In this document: positions 38,228 to 46,402 of the stretch, piece by piece
Layout of the letters: each line of letters begins with the position of its first letter
How positions within the stretch are numbered: the first letter of the stretch is position 1
Assembly (NCBI RefSeq): GCF_033449965.1
Contig: NZ_CP137761.1
Location: forward strand, 3,968,001 to 4,032,000
Source of the DNA: Bacillus sp. T3
GTDB lineage: Bacteria; Bacillota; Bacilli; Bacillales; Cytobacillaceae
Direction: 5' to 3'
Length of the DNA: 64,000 bases
Made by a program: the position numbers and the translations under genes
Notes under the pieces: model-generated
The model's input: the letters and a program-made list of their open reading frames with translations, nothing else
The model's database searches: none
What the model was told of the DNA's origin: nothing

Positions 38228-38929
38228 CAATAACCGCAAGCGAAATGCGTTCATTGCCGTTTCTCCCAGTTGGTCCAATAGCCGGTAATTTGCCACGGCA
38301 CCAACAACTAATCCAATTCCAGGAACAAGCTGAAGCATTTTGACGAAATCAATATAGTCTCGGTATTCCTGTTGAAATTGACGCCAATCTAACTCCTTCA
38401 CCCGCTCCTTTTCCTCATCCCAATAATCAATGATATCTAAGGTTTCCCTACGAGTATCGTCACTAGAAAAGGCCAATTGAAATACATAGAGAAGAAACAT
38501 TCTTTCTTCATATTTAGCCGTGTCGATCCCGTAAATGGCAGCTGCTTCAAACAAAAATTTCATTTTTATTGAGAGCAATAAAGGAAAATCCGCTAAGCCG
38601 AGGAGAATCCCACCCGCACCTGTTCCGGCTCCTTCAAGCATGGCTGTTTTTCGAAAGGTTTCAAGCTTCTTTACCATTTGTTTATCCATTTCCGCCAAGG
38701 ATAAACCAACGCTTTGGCCTTTTTTCGTCGTAAAATCCGAACCGACAAGCGTGGCTTTAACTAAGTTTTTCATGCTTTCGGTTATTACCTCATGCACCTT
38801 TTCTGGGATGATTTCATTTACTTTCGTTTGTGCTTTTTTTGAAATTCGATTAAGCATCGATGAACGTTTTCTTAGCTTCCGTTTCCATTGCTGCACGTCA
38901 TTTCTAACCGATAGTTCATATTCAGTCAT
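38210..38929 (-). CDS. ecsC: EcsC protein
   Basis: EcsC is the third member of the ecs cluster and has no defined activity. The family blocks are visible: GAGTGAGGILLGLADFPLLLSIKMKFLFEAA, YEERMFLLYVF and LVPGIGLVVGAVANYRLLDQLG, the last two hydrophobic stretches being membrane-prone. The ATG at 38929 (MTEYELSVRND), 8 nt after AGAGGG, gives about 239 residues; the frame is open further upstream but without a good site. Confidence 0.88.
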   Translation of the reverse strand: MTEYELSVRNDVQQWKRKLRKRSSMLNRISKKAQTKVNEIIPEKVHEVITESMKNLVKATLVGSDFTTKKGQSVGLSLAEMDKQMVKKLETFRKTAMLEGAGTGAGGILLGLADFPLLLSIKMKFLFEAAAIYGIDTAKYEERMFLLYVFQLAFSSDDTRRETLDIIDYWDEEKERVKELDWRQFQQEYRDYIDFVKMLQLVPGIGLVVGAVANYRLLDQLGETAMNAFRLRLLKNPTA

Positions 38930-39083
38930 TCCCATCGCCCTCTTTATTTTAACGTTGTCCTTATAGATTTCTACTCCAATAAACAATAATTTTAAACAGT
39001 AGCTTAACATAGTCTTACGATTTGAACCTTAAGAAGGTTTCAAAAAACCCCCTTTTTCCATTTTGGCAAAAGAGGGCAACAAG

Positions 39084-40295
39084 CTAGATTCGTTTCAATC
39101 GGATGTTACTATAGCTAAATACAAAATAAAGACTAAAGGCCACACCCACTGCTAAAGCAATTAGACCAGTTAGATAAACACCTTTTACCATTAGCACGAG
39201 CGATAATATCACGGTTTCAAACAATAAAATCCAGAGCAAAAGCTGCTGAAAGGCTTTTCTTTTCCAATCATCTGCTATTGGATAAAGGGACACCCAAATT
39301 TTATTTTCGTGATGACTTGCCAGAGGCAACAGCTGAAAACCAGTTAAATACAGAAATATTAGAACGACCAGAATTTGTCCAAGTCCAAATGAAACCAAAT
39401 AAAGCGCAACTGAACCAATCACGGTCAGTCTGATCACAAGGCCGAAATAGTCCCAGGCTCTTACAAATGCTCTTATATATAAAAATAAATACGTATTTGC
39501 TTTATTAAAAGGAATCCCATTAAATAACCAATCAAGCCATTTCCGTCGTTTGATTCGGTCCTTTAATTTCGGAACGTCTGTGAAAAGGTTTGCGATTCGA
39601 TAAAAGGATGTCATTCTTTTTTCTTCTAAATCGATTAGATGCTCCCATTTTAATCCACTCTCTTTCGTCTTGCTGCGCCAGTAAACATAGAGCAAGATCA
39701 ACAGCACAAGAGCAATGGCCATCATTAGGAAGTCATCATTAAACATAAAATACAAAAACAAGCCATTTAGCGCATAACGAATAAGCGAATCAAATAGATG
39801 AAAGCTTGTCTGAACAAGATGGAGCACCTGCCATCGCGAAAAAAGATTCCAAACCTTCATTATCGCAATCAAGAGAAGAAACGTAAAAAAGGATTTAAAG
39901 CTTCCATGGTATACCTGAACATACATTGGCATAAACACAGCAAGCACCATTAACAAAAGATAAAGCTGAATACAAAAGCTAACACCAATTGATTTTTTGA
40001 AATATGCCCTAAGCTTACTCTCAAGCGGCAATAAGAATATCTTATCGGCTTCGAGCAAAAAGGTATAGATCGGGCTATAGGTTAAAAACACCCCTAGTAC
40101 AACTGCCATAATCAGTGCTGCAGGAAAATCGGGTTGAAGTCTTTTTACATATTCCTGATAGTAATATGCCCCAGTCCCGACCAAAAATAAGAGAACAACA
40201 ACGAGATGTCCATTGAATATGTAGCGAAGATAGCGACTTAATTCCTTGCTGGACTTGGCAAATCTTTCCCTCCACAATTTGCTTTCATCAAACAT
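39084..40295 (-). CDS. ecsB: EcsB ABC transporter membrane subunit
   Basis: EcsB is the membrane partner of EcsA. In Bacillus the Ecs transporter affects protein secretion, sporulation, competence and the site-2 protease RasP. It has 403 residues and about nine helices. It overlaps the ecsA end by 8 nt (40288-40295), consistent with coupling. The frame is intact. Confidence 0.9.
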   Translation of the reverse strand: MFDESKLWRERFAKSSKELSRYLRYIFNGHLVVVLLFLVGTGAYYYQEYVKRLQPDFPAALIMAVVLGVFLTYSPIYTFLLEADKIFLLPLESKLRAYFKKSIGVSFCIQLYLLLMVLAVFMPMYVQVYHGSFKSFFTFLLLIAIMKVWNLFSRWQVLHLVQTSFHLFDSLIRYALNGLFLYFMFNDDFLMMAIALVLLILLYVYWRSKTKESGLKWEHLIDLEEKRMTSFYRIANLFTDVPKLKDRIKRRKWLDWLFNGIPFNKANTYLFLYIRAFVRAWDYFGLVIRLTVIGSVALYLVSFGLGQILVVLIFLYLTGFQLLPLASHHENKIWVSLYPIADDWKRKAFQQLLLWILLFETVILSLVLMVKGVYLTGLIALAVGVAFSLYFVFSYSNIRLKRI

Positions 40296-41028
40296 AATCT
40301 TCTTCCTTTGTCAGTTGAATATAAAGATCATCAAGCGTCGCATTCGGCATATTAAACTGCTCTCTAAGCTCAGCCAATGTCCCCTGAGCCCGTACAGAAC
40401 CATTGTGTAAAATAACAAAACGGTCACAATATCGTTCTGCCGTCACTAAAATATGAGTGGACATTAAAATTCCCGCTCCACTATCCTTCATCTTTTTCAT
40501 TAAATCAAGTAGCGATTGAATACCAAGTGGATCTAAACCAACAAATGGTTCATCGACTATGTATAGATCTGGCTGAACAAGAAACGCACACATAATCATC
40601 ACCTTCTGCTTCATTCCCTTTGAAAAATGAGCAGGAAACCATTTAAGTCGTTTTTTCATGCGAAATTCTTCAAGCAAAAAATCCATTCTTTCCTTATAGG
40701 TCTTCTCTTCTAAACCATACGCCATCGCAGTAAGCTTCAAATGCTCCTCAAGCGTTAATTCATCATATAGAATCGGTGTTTCTGGAACAAAGCTAAATTT
40801 CTTTCGATAATTATCCTTATCCTGCTTAAACGAACTACCATTTATCGTAATATCGCCACTATGCTGCTCCATCAATCCAATTACATGCTTAATCGTCGTA
40901 CTCTTCCCTGCACCATTTAAGCCAATCAGGCCGACGAGCTCCGCACTTTTTACCTCAAAAGTGACATTTTTTAAAACTGGATTTCGGGTATAACCCCCTG
41001 TAACGTTTTCAATTTTGAGTAAAGACAT
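40288..41028 (-). CDS. ecsA: EcsA ABC transporter ATPase
   Basis: This is the ATPase of the Ecs transporter. It has Walker A GLNGAGKST, a variant signature FSKGMKQKVMIM (typical of exporter-like ABC-2 ATPases), and Walker B LYIVDEPFVGLDP. The ATG at 41028 (MSLLKIENVTGGYTR), preceded by GAAGGGC, is the start; the frame runs on upstream without a site. About 246 residues, normal for EcsA. A repeat-filled gap of 637 nt separates it from the divergent hit gene. Confidence 0.92.
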   Translation of the reverse strand: MSLLKIENVTGGYTRNPVLKNVTFEVKSAELVGLIGLNGAGKSTTIKHVIGLMEQHSGDITINGSSFKQDKDNYRKKFSFVPETPILYDELTLEEHLKLTAMAYGLEEKTYKERMDFLLEEFRMKKRLKWFPAHFSKGMKQKVMIMCAFLVQPDLYIVDEPFVGLDPLGIQSLLDLMKKMKDSGAGILMSTHILVTAERYCDRFVILHNGSVRAQGTLAELREQFNMPNATLDDLYIQLTKEEDYV

Positions 41029-41294
41029 GCAAAACGCCCTTCCCTTGTTAGATATGTTTATTTTACCAAAGTTCTCTTGCAATCCAAACAGCGAAACTCT
41101 CCACTTTTCAAACCTTTTCATTTTTTTATTAAAAGTAGGGTTATTCTTTTTCAAAATTGGACATTCTAATTTTCGAAGGGGTAAACATTCAGTTATGGTT
41201 TTAAAAATCCATAAATCGGATGAGGTGGTTGTTAAAGACCCGTTCATTTACTTTCGCTAAGATCAGGAACTTTTCAAATTAGGGGATGGTTACA

Positions 41295-41348
41295 TTGCAA
41301 AATGTAAATAATTTTACGTCCATACACCAATTAATTTTGTGCAGTTAA
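41295..41348 (+). CDS. Candidate micro-ORF in repeat unit 1 (17 residues)
   Basis: TTG start 9 nt after AGGGG, peptide LQNVNNFTSIHQLILCS, stop TAA. It matters only because unit 2 has the same signals at the same spacing. No homologue is known to me. Confidence 0.25.
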   Translation: MQNVNNFTSIHQLILCS

Positions 41349-41441
41349 AACTCACTAAATAAATGAGGTGTTTGTTAAAGATACGATCATCAATCCACTT
41401 TAATACGTTGTGAAACCTATAAAAGTTAGGGGATGGTCCGT

Positions 41442-41492
41442 TTGAACAGCGTAAATGAAAATCCACTAGATACACTTATCATTTTATTTTAA
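41442..41492 (+). CDS. Candidate micro-ORF in repeat unit 2 (16 residues)
   Basis: TTG start 9 nt after AGGGG, peptide LNSVNENPLDTLIILF, stop TAA. Residues 4-5 (Val-Asn) and the hydrophobic tail resemble unit 1. Confidence 0.25.
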   Translation: MNSVNENPLDTLIILF

Positions 41493-41560
41493 TAAATAAA
41501 TGAGGTGTTTATCGCAGAAACGAACCTGAAATAGACGAGTAATGAAATCCCCCCTTCAGG

Positions 41561-41596
41561 AGACAGGATTCCAAGCGGATCCTGTCTTTCCTATTT
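41561..41596 (+). terminator. Terminator-like hairpin upstream of hit
   Basis: AGACAGGAT/ATCCTGTCT with a 9-nt loop region and a broken T tract (TTCCTATTTTT). It would end any transcript that crosses the repeat array before hit. Confidence 0.55.
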
Positions 41597-41665
41597 TTGC
41601 AAAGCAATGGATTGTGTTAAAATATTTAGAAAAGCGAGTAATTTTTTTCGAAAGGATGTTTAACA

Positions 41666-42085
41666 ATGAGCGATTGTATTTTTTGTAAAATTATTAATGG
41701 GGAGATTCCTGCAGCAAAGGTCTATGAAAATGAACATGTACTTGCCTTCCTCGATATAAGCCAAGTCACCAAGGGCCACACATTGGTTATTCCAAAAATA
41801 CATAAAGAAAATGTATTTGAATTGACATCAGATATAGCTAAGAATATCTTCGAAGCCGTTCCCGCCATTGCAAATGCGATTAAAACTGAATTCCAGCCAA
41901 TCGGCTTAAACGTAGTAAATAATAATGGTGAAGAGGCTGGTCAATCCGTCTTCCACTTTCATATGCACTTAATCCCAAGATACGGGAAAGGTGATGGCTT
42001 CGGTGCAGTTTGGAAAACACATGATAGCGAGTACACCTCTGATGACCTGAAAGCGATTGCATCTAATATCGGAAAGCATCTTTAA
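41666..42085 (+). CDS. hit: HIT-family nucleotide hydrolase
   Basis: This is a 139-residue histidine-triad protein of the HINT/Hit type, acting on nucleoside monophosphate derivatives such as AMP-amidates. The N terminus has the zinc-type pattern CIFCKIINGEIPAAKVYE, and the active site reads FHFHMHLIPRY. Placement divergent from ecsA matches B. subtilis. The yhaH gene that follows hit in B. subtilis is missing here; serC follows directly. Confidence 0.92.
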   Translation: MSDCIFCKIINGEIPAAKVYENEHVLAFLDISQVTKGHTLVIPKIHKENVFELTSDIAKNIFEAVPAIANAIKTEFQPIGLNVVNNNGEEAGQSVFHFHMHLIPRYGKGDGFGAVWKTHDSEYTSDDLKAIASNIGKHL

Positions 42086-42092
42086 CATCCCC

Positions 42093-42126
42093 ATAGACTT
42101 CTATTTAAACAGAAGTCTATTTTTTG
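42093..42126 (+). terminator. hit terminator
   Basis: ATAGACTTCT/AGAAGTCTAT stem followed by six T. Confidence 0.8.
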
Positions 42127-42252
42127 TGAGATTTTGGCTTTGCAAAAAATGTTTATAACATTTAAAATTTTCTAATGACGAATATTCTTTTTATTTGGTA
42201 CGATAAGACCATGAAAAATGTCAAAATACCAAAAAATTTAGGAGGAATTAAC

Positions 42253-43336
42253 ATGAAACGTGCCTATAACTTTAATGCTGGCCCTGCCACTTTACCTCTT
42301 GAAGTGCTAAAAAAAGCTCAGGAGGAATGGTTTGATTTTAATGGAACCAGGTATGAACGTGATGGAATTAAGCCATCGTAGCAAGGATTACGAAATGGTA
42401 CATAATAAAGCCATCTCTCTCCTTCGTAAGCTGTTAAACATCTCAGATGAATACGAAATTTTATTTTTACAAGGTGGAGCAAGCCTACAGTTTTCTATGA
42501 TTCCGCTGAATCTTCTTTCTGAGGATAAGGTTGGACATTATATCTTAACAGGCGCATGGTCTGAGAAAGCACTTAAGGAAGCCAAAAAGGTTGGCAAAAC
42601 TTCTGTTTATGCAACTGGTAAGGAAAACAATTATACAACGATTCCAACGATTGAAAACATTAACCTTGATAACGAAGCTGCTTACGTGCATATCACAAGC
42701 AATAACACGATTTTTGGTACCCAGTGGCAAAACTTCCCAGAGGTTGTCGGTGCCCCATTAATCGCGGACATGTCAAGTGATATTCTTTGTAAGCCAATTG
42801 ATGTCAGCAAGTTTGGTTTAATCTATGCAGGTGCACAGAAAAACCTCGGTCCTTCTGGTGTAACGGTTGTCATCATCCGCAAAGACTTAATCGGCAAAGC
42901 TCCGGAAAGCGTTCCGACGATGTTAGATTACAAAACTCATGCTGGCAATAACTCTCTTTATAACACTCCGCCGACACTAGCCATTTACTTATTGTCATTA
43001 GTGTTAGAGCATGTGGATTCACTTGGTGGAGTTGAAGCGATTGAAAAAATCAATCAAGAAAAAGCTAAGGTACTTTACGATGTAATTGACGGTAGCAACG
43101 GCTTCTATACAGGTCATGCAACAGCTGATAGCCGTTCAACAATGAACGTTACCTTTACGCTTCAATCAGATGAAGCAACTAAAACATTCCTGGATCAAGC
43201 AAAAGAGCTTGGGTTTATCGGACTAGCAGGTCACCGCTCAGTCGGTGGTTGCCGTGCATCTATCTATAATGCGGTGCCACTAGAGCACGTTGTAAAGCTT
43301 GCTGAATTTATGAAATCATTTCAAGAAAAATATTAA
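42253..43336 (+). CDS. serC: Phosphoserine aminotransferase SerC (one-base frameshift)
   Basis: SerC makes 3-phosphoserine from 3-phosphohydroxypyruvate (serine pathway; also needed for pyridoxal phosphate in some bacteria). The start MKRAYNFNAGPATLPLEVL follows AGGAGG; the pyridoxal lysine is in GAQKNLGPSG. The frame breaks at CCAGG (42347-42351). CCGG restores F-N-G-T-G-M-N-V-M-E-L-S-H-R, exactly the family sequence, and gives about 360 residues (span 3n+1). A break in such a conserved stretch of a biosynthetic gene is best explained by a consensus error. Confidence 0.93.
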
Positions 43337-43380
43337 ATTAAAAAAGTGTAGCGGCTAGCCGCTGCAGCTGGACATATCGA

Positions 43381-43431
43381 AAAGCGGGAAATGATAGCTA
43401 CTTGTCTATAAATTTCCCGCTTTAATTTTTT
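43381..43431 (+). terminator. serC terminator
   Basis: AAAGCGGGAAAT/ATTTCCCGCTTT with a T-rich tail. Just before it (43346-43376) is a fragment of the Bacillus intergenic repeat (AGCGGCTAGCCGCTGCAGCT). Confidence 0.75.
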
Positions 43432-43444
43432 TATCATAGTATGC

Positions 43445-43536
43445 TATAATAGCTTAAAGCTTTTCGCTCCAGGCAATGAGTGCACTGTAGGGGGAGCTTA
43501 AATTAAAAGAGTCTAGAAAAGTTGAGGAGAGATGAG
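43445..43536 (+). promoter_or_regulatory. trpP promoter -10 and probable TRAP-binding leader
   Basis: A consensus -10 (TATAAT, 43445-43450) with a poor -35 precedes a leader rich in (G/T)AG triplets at 43478, 43488, 43494, 43509, 43514, 43524, 43527 and 43534. The last three overlap the Shine-Dalgarno of trpP. In B. subtilis, TRAP bound to tryptophan blocks trpP (yhaG) translation through such triplets. The spacing here is uneven, as in that case. The mtrB gene is not in this window. Confidence 0.6.
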
Positions 43537-43538
43537 AA

Positions 43539-44066
43539 TTGAATACGAAAAACCTTGTAGCACTTTCATTATTAGTTGGGATTGGTGCAGTCTTGCACAC
43601 AGTTATTCCTGGATTTTTCCTTGGTATGAAGCCTGATATGATGCTGACCATGATGTTTTTAGGAATTATTTTGTTCCCAGACAAGAAAAGCGTCCTTTTA
43701 TTAGGTCTTGTAACAGGAATTATTTCTGGCTTAACCACTACATTTCCAGGTGGTTTAATCCCAAATATTATTGATAAAGCTGTTACAGCATTTGTCATCT
43801 TTGGTTTATTTCTTGCATTAGGGAAATTTAAGTATTCATTAGTTGGCATTGGAGTATTAACCGTAATTGGTACGATTGTTTCAGGAATTGTGTTCTTAGG
43901 TTCAGCCTATTATATTGTTGGACTTCCAGGTTCGTTCGTTGCATTATTTGCAGCTGTCGTACTTCCTGCAGCAGCGTTCAATACTGTAACAATGATCATT
44001 CTTTACCCAATTGCCAATTCAATTGTAAACAGAACAAAGAAAACAAAAGCAGCAATAAATGCATAA
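43539..44066 (+). CDS. trpP: Tryptophan transporter TrpP
   Basis: TrpP is a small membrane tryptophan importer of 175 residues with about five helices. Blocks FFLGMKPDMMLTMMFLGIILFP, TGIISGLTTTFPGGLIPNIIDK and YIVGLPGSFVALF fit the family. The TTG start at 43539 follows AGGAG, and the site is embedded in GAG triplets that suggest TRAP control. Gene order serC-trpP-scoC matches B. subtilis. Confidence 0.92.
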   Translation: MNTKNLVALSLLVGIGAVLHTVIPGFFLGMKPDMMLTMMFLGIILFPDKKSVLLLGLVTGIISGLTTTFPGGLIPNIIDKAVTAFVIFGLFLALGKFKYSLVGIGVLTVIGTIVSGIVFLGSAYYIVGLPGSFVALFAAVVLPAAAFNTVTMIILYPIANSIVNRTKKTKAAINA

Positions 44067-44076
44067 TTCGTTTTTT

Positions 44077-44108
44077 AAGAACCCGTAAATGATTACGGGT
44101 TCTTTTTC
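44077..44108 (+). terminator. trpP terminator
   Basis: AAGAACCCGTA/TACGGGTTCTT stem with a T tract. Confidence 0.85.
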
Positions 44109-44398
44109 TTTTGGCTATGTTAAAGAACATTGTTGATTTTTGAGCACTCAGCAATCTTTACTTTCGACCTTTCAGAAATTAAACCAAATGTTTGAATTTA
44201 TTTTTATTAATAGTTTGAAAAAGAAGGATTTTCCTTTATAAAGAACGAAATTTTACATAGTTTGAAAATTTAAACTATTTGACATACAATAAAATAAGTT
44301 AATAAGGCGAATAATATTTCTAAAAATTATGTAAATTTACTTTATTAATTTTTGTTTTATTGGCATAATATCATTAGAGAAATAAAAAGTAGGTGAAA
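44109..44398 (+). promoter_or_regulatory. scoC upstream region with an inverted repeat at the -35
   Basis: TAGTTTGAAAA occurs twice (44211-44221 and 44258-44268). An inverted repeat ATAGTTT-N8-AAACTAT (44257-44278) abuts a consensus TTGACA (44279-44284). No good -10 stands 17 bp on, so a spacing variant is likely. The position suits repression of scoC. Confidence 0.45.
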
Positions 44399-44995
44399 AT
44401 GGGGATGGCGGAAAAACAGTATTCAATTAAAGAAGCGATGCTTTTTAGTCAAAGGATTGCACAATTAAGTAAAGCGTTGTGGAAGTCTGTTGAGAAGGAT
44501 TGGCAGCAATGGATTAAACCTTTTGACTTGAACATCAATGAGCACCATATTTTGTGGATTGCTTACCATTTACATGGCGCTTCAATCTCGGATGTGGCAA
44601 AATTTGGAGTAATGCACGTATCCACAGCATTTAACTTTTCAAAGAAACTTGAGGAAAGGGGATTATTAAAATTTTCTAAAAAGGAGACCGATAAACGGAA
44701 TACGTATATTGAGTTAACTCCTGAGGGAGAGGAAATATTGCTCCGTTTAATGGAAAACTATGATCCTACTCAAAATGCGGCATTCACAGGTGCAATGCCG
44801 TTAAAAGAGCTTTATGGGAAATTCCCAGACATTATTGAAATGATGGCAATTGTGCGCAATATTTACGGTGATGATTTCATGGATATTTTCGAGAGATCAT
44901 TCAACAACGTTGAGCAGGATTATACCGAAGAAAATGGTAAACTCAAAAAAAAGGATTCTACCCAGGATTCTTCAACTGAAAAAGAATACGTTTAA
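44399..44995 (+). CDS. scoC: Transition-state regulator ScoC (Hpr)
   Basis: ScoC is a MarR-family repressor of extracellular proteases, motility and sporulation genes. The winged helix reads LNINEHHILWIAYHLHGASISDVAKFGVMHVSTAFNFSKKLEERGLL, with the wing around KKETDKRNTYIELTPEGEE. The C-terminal tail is acidic and polar. The ATG at 44399 follows GTAGGTG. About 198 residues, normal for the family. Its stop is adjacent to the convergent yhaI stop with no gap, so the two 3' ends meet directly. Confidence 0.92.
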   Translation: MGMAEKQYSIKEAMLFSQRIAQLSKALWKSVEKDWQQWIKPFDLNINEHHILWIAYHLHGASISDVAKFGVMHVSTAFNFSKKLEERGLLKFSKKETDKRNTYIELTPEGEEILLRLMENYDPTQNAAFTGAMPLKELYGKFPDIIEMMAIVRNIYGDDFMDIFERSFNNVEQDYTEENGKLKKKDSTQDSSTEKEYV

Positions 44996-45331
44996 TTAAA
45001 CATATTTTTTAAGTTCTGCCATCAAAGAGGGGAATAATTGTTGAGCAATGCATGCCTGAATTACATCTTCTGCCAGGAGGTTAGGATGCAGACCCACTTT
45101 AAATTTGTTGAAAAGCGGATGAAAATGAACAAATCCTTCCGCTTTTTGCTCCTTGAGTTCAATGCTCAATTGGTCACAATGCTTAAAGAAGGTGTCTACA
45201 TCCTCTTCCCTCAACGATTTTTCAATGACAAGCCTATAAAAAGATTGGTTTGGCTTGTCAAGCATCCTCAATAGGAGTCGTTGATGATACTCCAATTTTA
45301 ATATTTTCTCAACCAATATATCCTCATTCAT
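44996..45331 (-). CDS. yhaI: YhaI (DUF1878) protein
   Basis: This is a soluble protein of about 111 residues matching YhaI of B. subtilis (DUF1878): EKILKLEYHQRLLLRMLD, FYRLVIEKSLREEDVDTFFKHC and FVHFHPLFNKFKVGLHP. Function is unknown. The ATG at 45331 follows GCGAGGG. It faces scoC tail to tail, as in B. subtilis. Confidence 0.85.
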   Translation of the reverse strand: MNEDILVEKILKLEYHQRLLLRMLDKPNQSFYRLVIEKSLREEDVDTFFKHCDQLSIELKEQKAEGFVHFHPLFNKFKVGLHPNLLAEDVIQACIAQQLFPSLMAELKKYV

Positions 45332-45549
45332 TTCAATAATCCCTCGCTCTACGTAATTAATACTTCCATAAAAAATATCACCACTATAGTTATAACATAA
45401 ATTAACCAATATTTTCATTAGATTCCATTAATAAGTAGCCCCAAAAAACTGTTACGCTTGGTTACTATTAGTACCATTAACACTATCTTTTTTCGCTTTA
45501 ATCATGTAAAATACAAACAGATTATTCTTAGTCGGGGAGGGTATCATCG

Positions 45550-45729
45550 TTGATCTCCATTTTTATATTACTATCCGTATTTATTTTATTTTATATTAAT
45601 ACACTAACTAATTCACTTTGTTTGCAACGAGAGATTCCAGTTGAACGCCAACCATCAATCTTTCGAACCATTAATATATTAATTACAATTTTATTGATTA
45701 CTTCATATGTTGAGATTTTGTATGCGTAA
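45550..45729 (+). CDS. Small two-helix membrane protein (59 residues)
   Basis: A TTG at 45550, 9 nt after GGGGAGG, opens a 59-codon frame: a first helix (ISIFILLSVFILFYI), a polar middle (NSLCLQREIPVERQPS), and a second helix (INILITILLITSYVEIL). I do not recognise the family. The good ribosome site, two clean hydrophobic segments and its own downstream hairpin support a real gene. Confidence 0.55.
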   Translation: MISIFILLSVFILFYINTLTNSLCLQREIPVERQPSIFRTINILITILLITSYVEILYA

Positions 45730-45764
45730 AAAATCTAAAGCTAGTGCCAGTCACTTCTAAAAAA

Positions 45765-45793
45765 AAGAGGCTTACCTCATTCGGCAGCCTCTT
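45765..45793 (+). terminator. Terminator-like hairpin
   Basis: AAGAGGCT/AGCCTCTT with an imperfect T tract, between the 59-residue protein gene and the YjcZ-type genes. Confidence 0.5.
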
Positions 45794-45830
45794 GATTATT
45801 ATATAAATTTTATTGTATTTTATTTTCAGC

Positions 45831-45926
45831 TTATAACCAAGCTGCGCCAATGATAATCAAAAGAATGAACAGTACCACTAAAAGGGCAAACCCTCCACCA
45901 TAAAAGCCTCCATGACCTCCGGACAT
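45831..45926 (-). CDS. YjcZ-family sporulation microprotein (31 residues)
   Basis: A glycine-rich N terminus (MSGGHGGFYGGGFALL) is followed by one hydrophobic helix ending IIIGAAWL. This is the pattern of YjcZ-type proteins found in Bacillus spores. AAAGGAGG precedes the ATG. A second, similar gene lies just upstream on the same strand. Confidence 0.85.
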   Translation of the reverse strand: MSGGHGGFYGGGFALLVVLFILLIIIGAAWL

Positions 45927-45990
45927 ATCTTATTCCTCCTTTTGTTGTCAAAAACATGGAGTAATCTACCCCATGTTATTGGTTAATGAA

Positions 45991-46074
45991 TTAAAGCCAA
46001 GCTGCGCCAACAATGATTAATAAAATGAACAACACAACGATTAACGCGAAGCCGCCACCGTAACCTGCACCCAT
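45991..46074 (-). CDS. YjcZ-family sporulation microprotein (27 residues)
   Basis: MGAGYGGGFALIVVLFILL then IIVGAAWL: a shorter paralogue of the neighbour at 45831-45926 (last 19 residues nearly the same), so a tandem duplication. AAAGGGGGTG precedes the ATG. Confidence 0.85.
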   Translation of the reverse strand: MGAGYGGGFALIVVLFILLIIVGAAWL

Positions 46075-46402
46075 TTTAACACCCCCTTTAAGGTTGCTAC
46101 CCTATACTATTCAAATTAGGACCAATCCGTTTAGGCATGTGTCCCGATAGGATGAATTTTCTAAACAGCTAAGTTACAAAAGGGAATAATCAAAAATCTT
46201 GCTGTTAAGACTTTTTTTAACTTTCCAATTCCCTCTTCGATAGCATATGAATCCAAGTATATTTTGGGTAAACGAAACACCTATTTTTTTTCGTTTTTCA
46301 CAGAGAATTACGATTATAATTTTTCCTATGATTTGGTTTTATGTTATAGTAAAAGCTGTGGTCTAAAAATCACAGAATTTTACTATTTAGGAGTTGTTCA
46401 AC
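46075..46402 (+). promoter_or_regulatory. prsA upstream region
   Basis: A -10-like TATAGT (46345-46350) lacks a good -35. A small hairpin (CTGTG/CACAG, about 46356-46375) follows, then AGGAG before the prsA ATG. Nothing else is evident in the 328-nt gap. Confidence 0.35.

Larger units (their letters stand above)
41172..41545 (+). repeat. Degenerate tandem repeat in the ecsA-hit gap
   Basis: Two landmarks recur in order. ATGAGGTG(G/T)TT(G/A) is at 41220, 41363 and 41500 (steps 143 and 137). TTAGGGGATGGT is at 41279 and 41426 (step 147), with a weaker AAGGGGTAAAC at about 41176. GTAAAT follows each AGGGG block. The unit is about 140 bp and the copies have diverged. No known regulatory RNA matches. 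Confidence 0.7.

Noticed and set aside
41172..41545. CRISPR array in the ecsA-hit gap
   Set aside because: Units are about 140 bp, diverged, and contain no short exact repeats with unique spacers; no cas genes are near.
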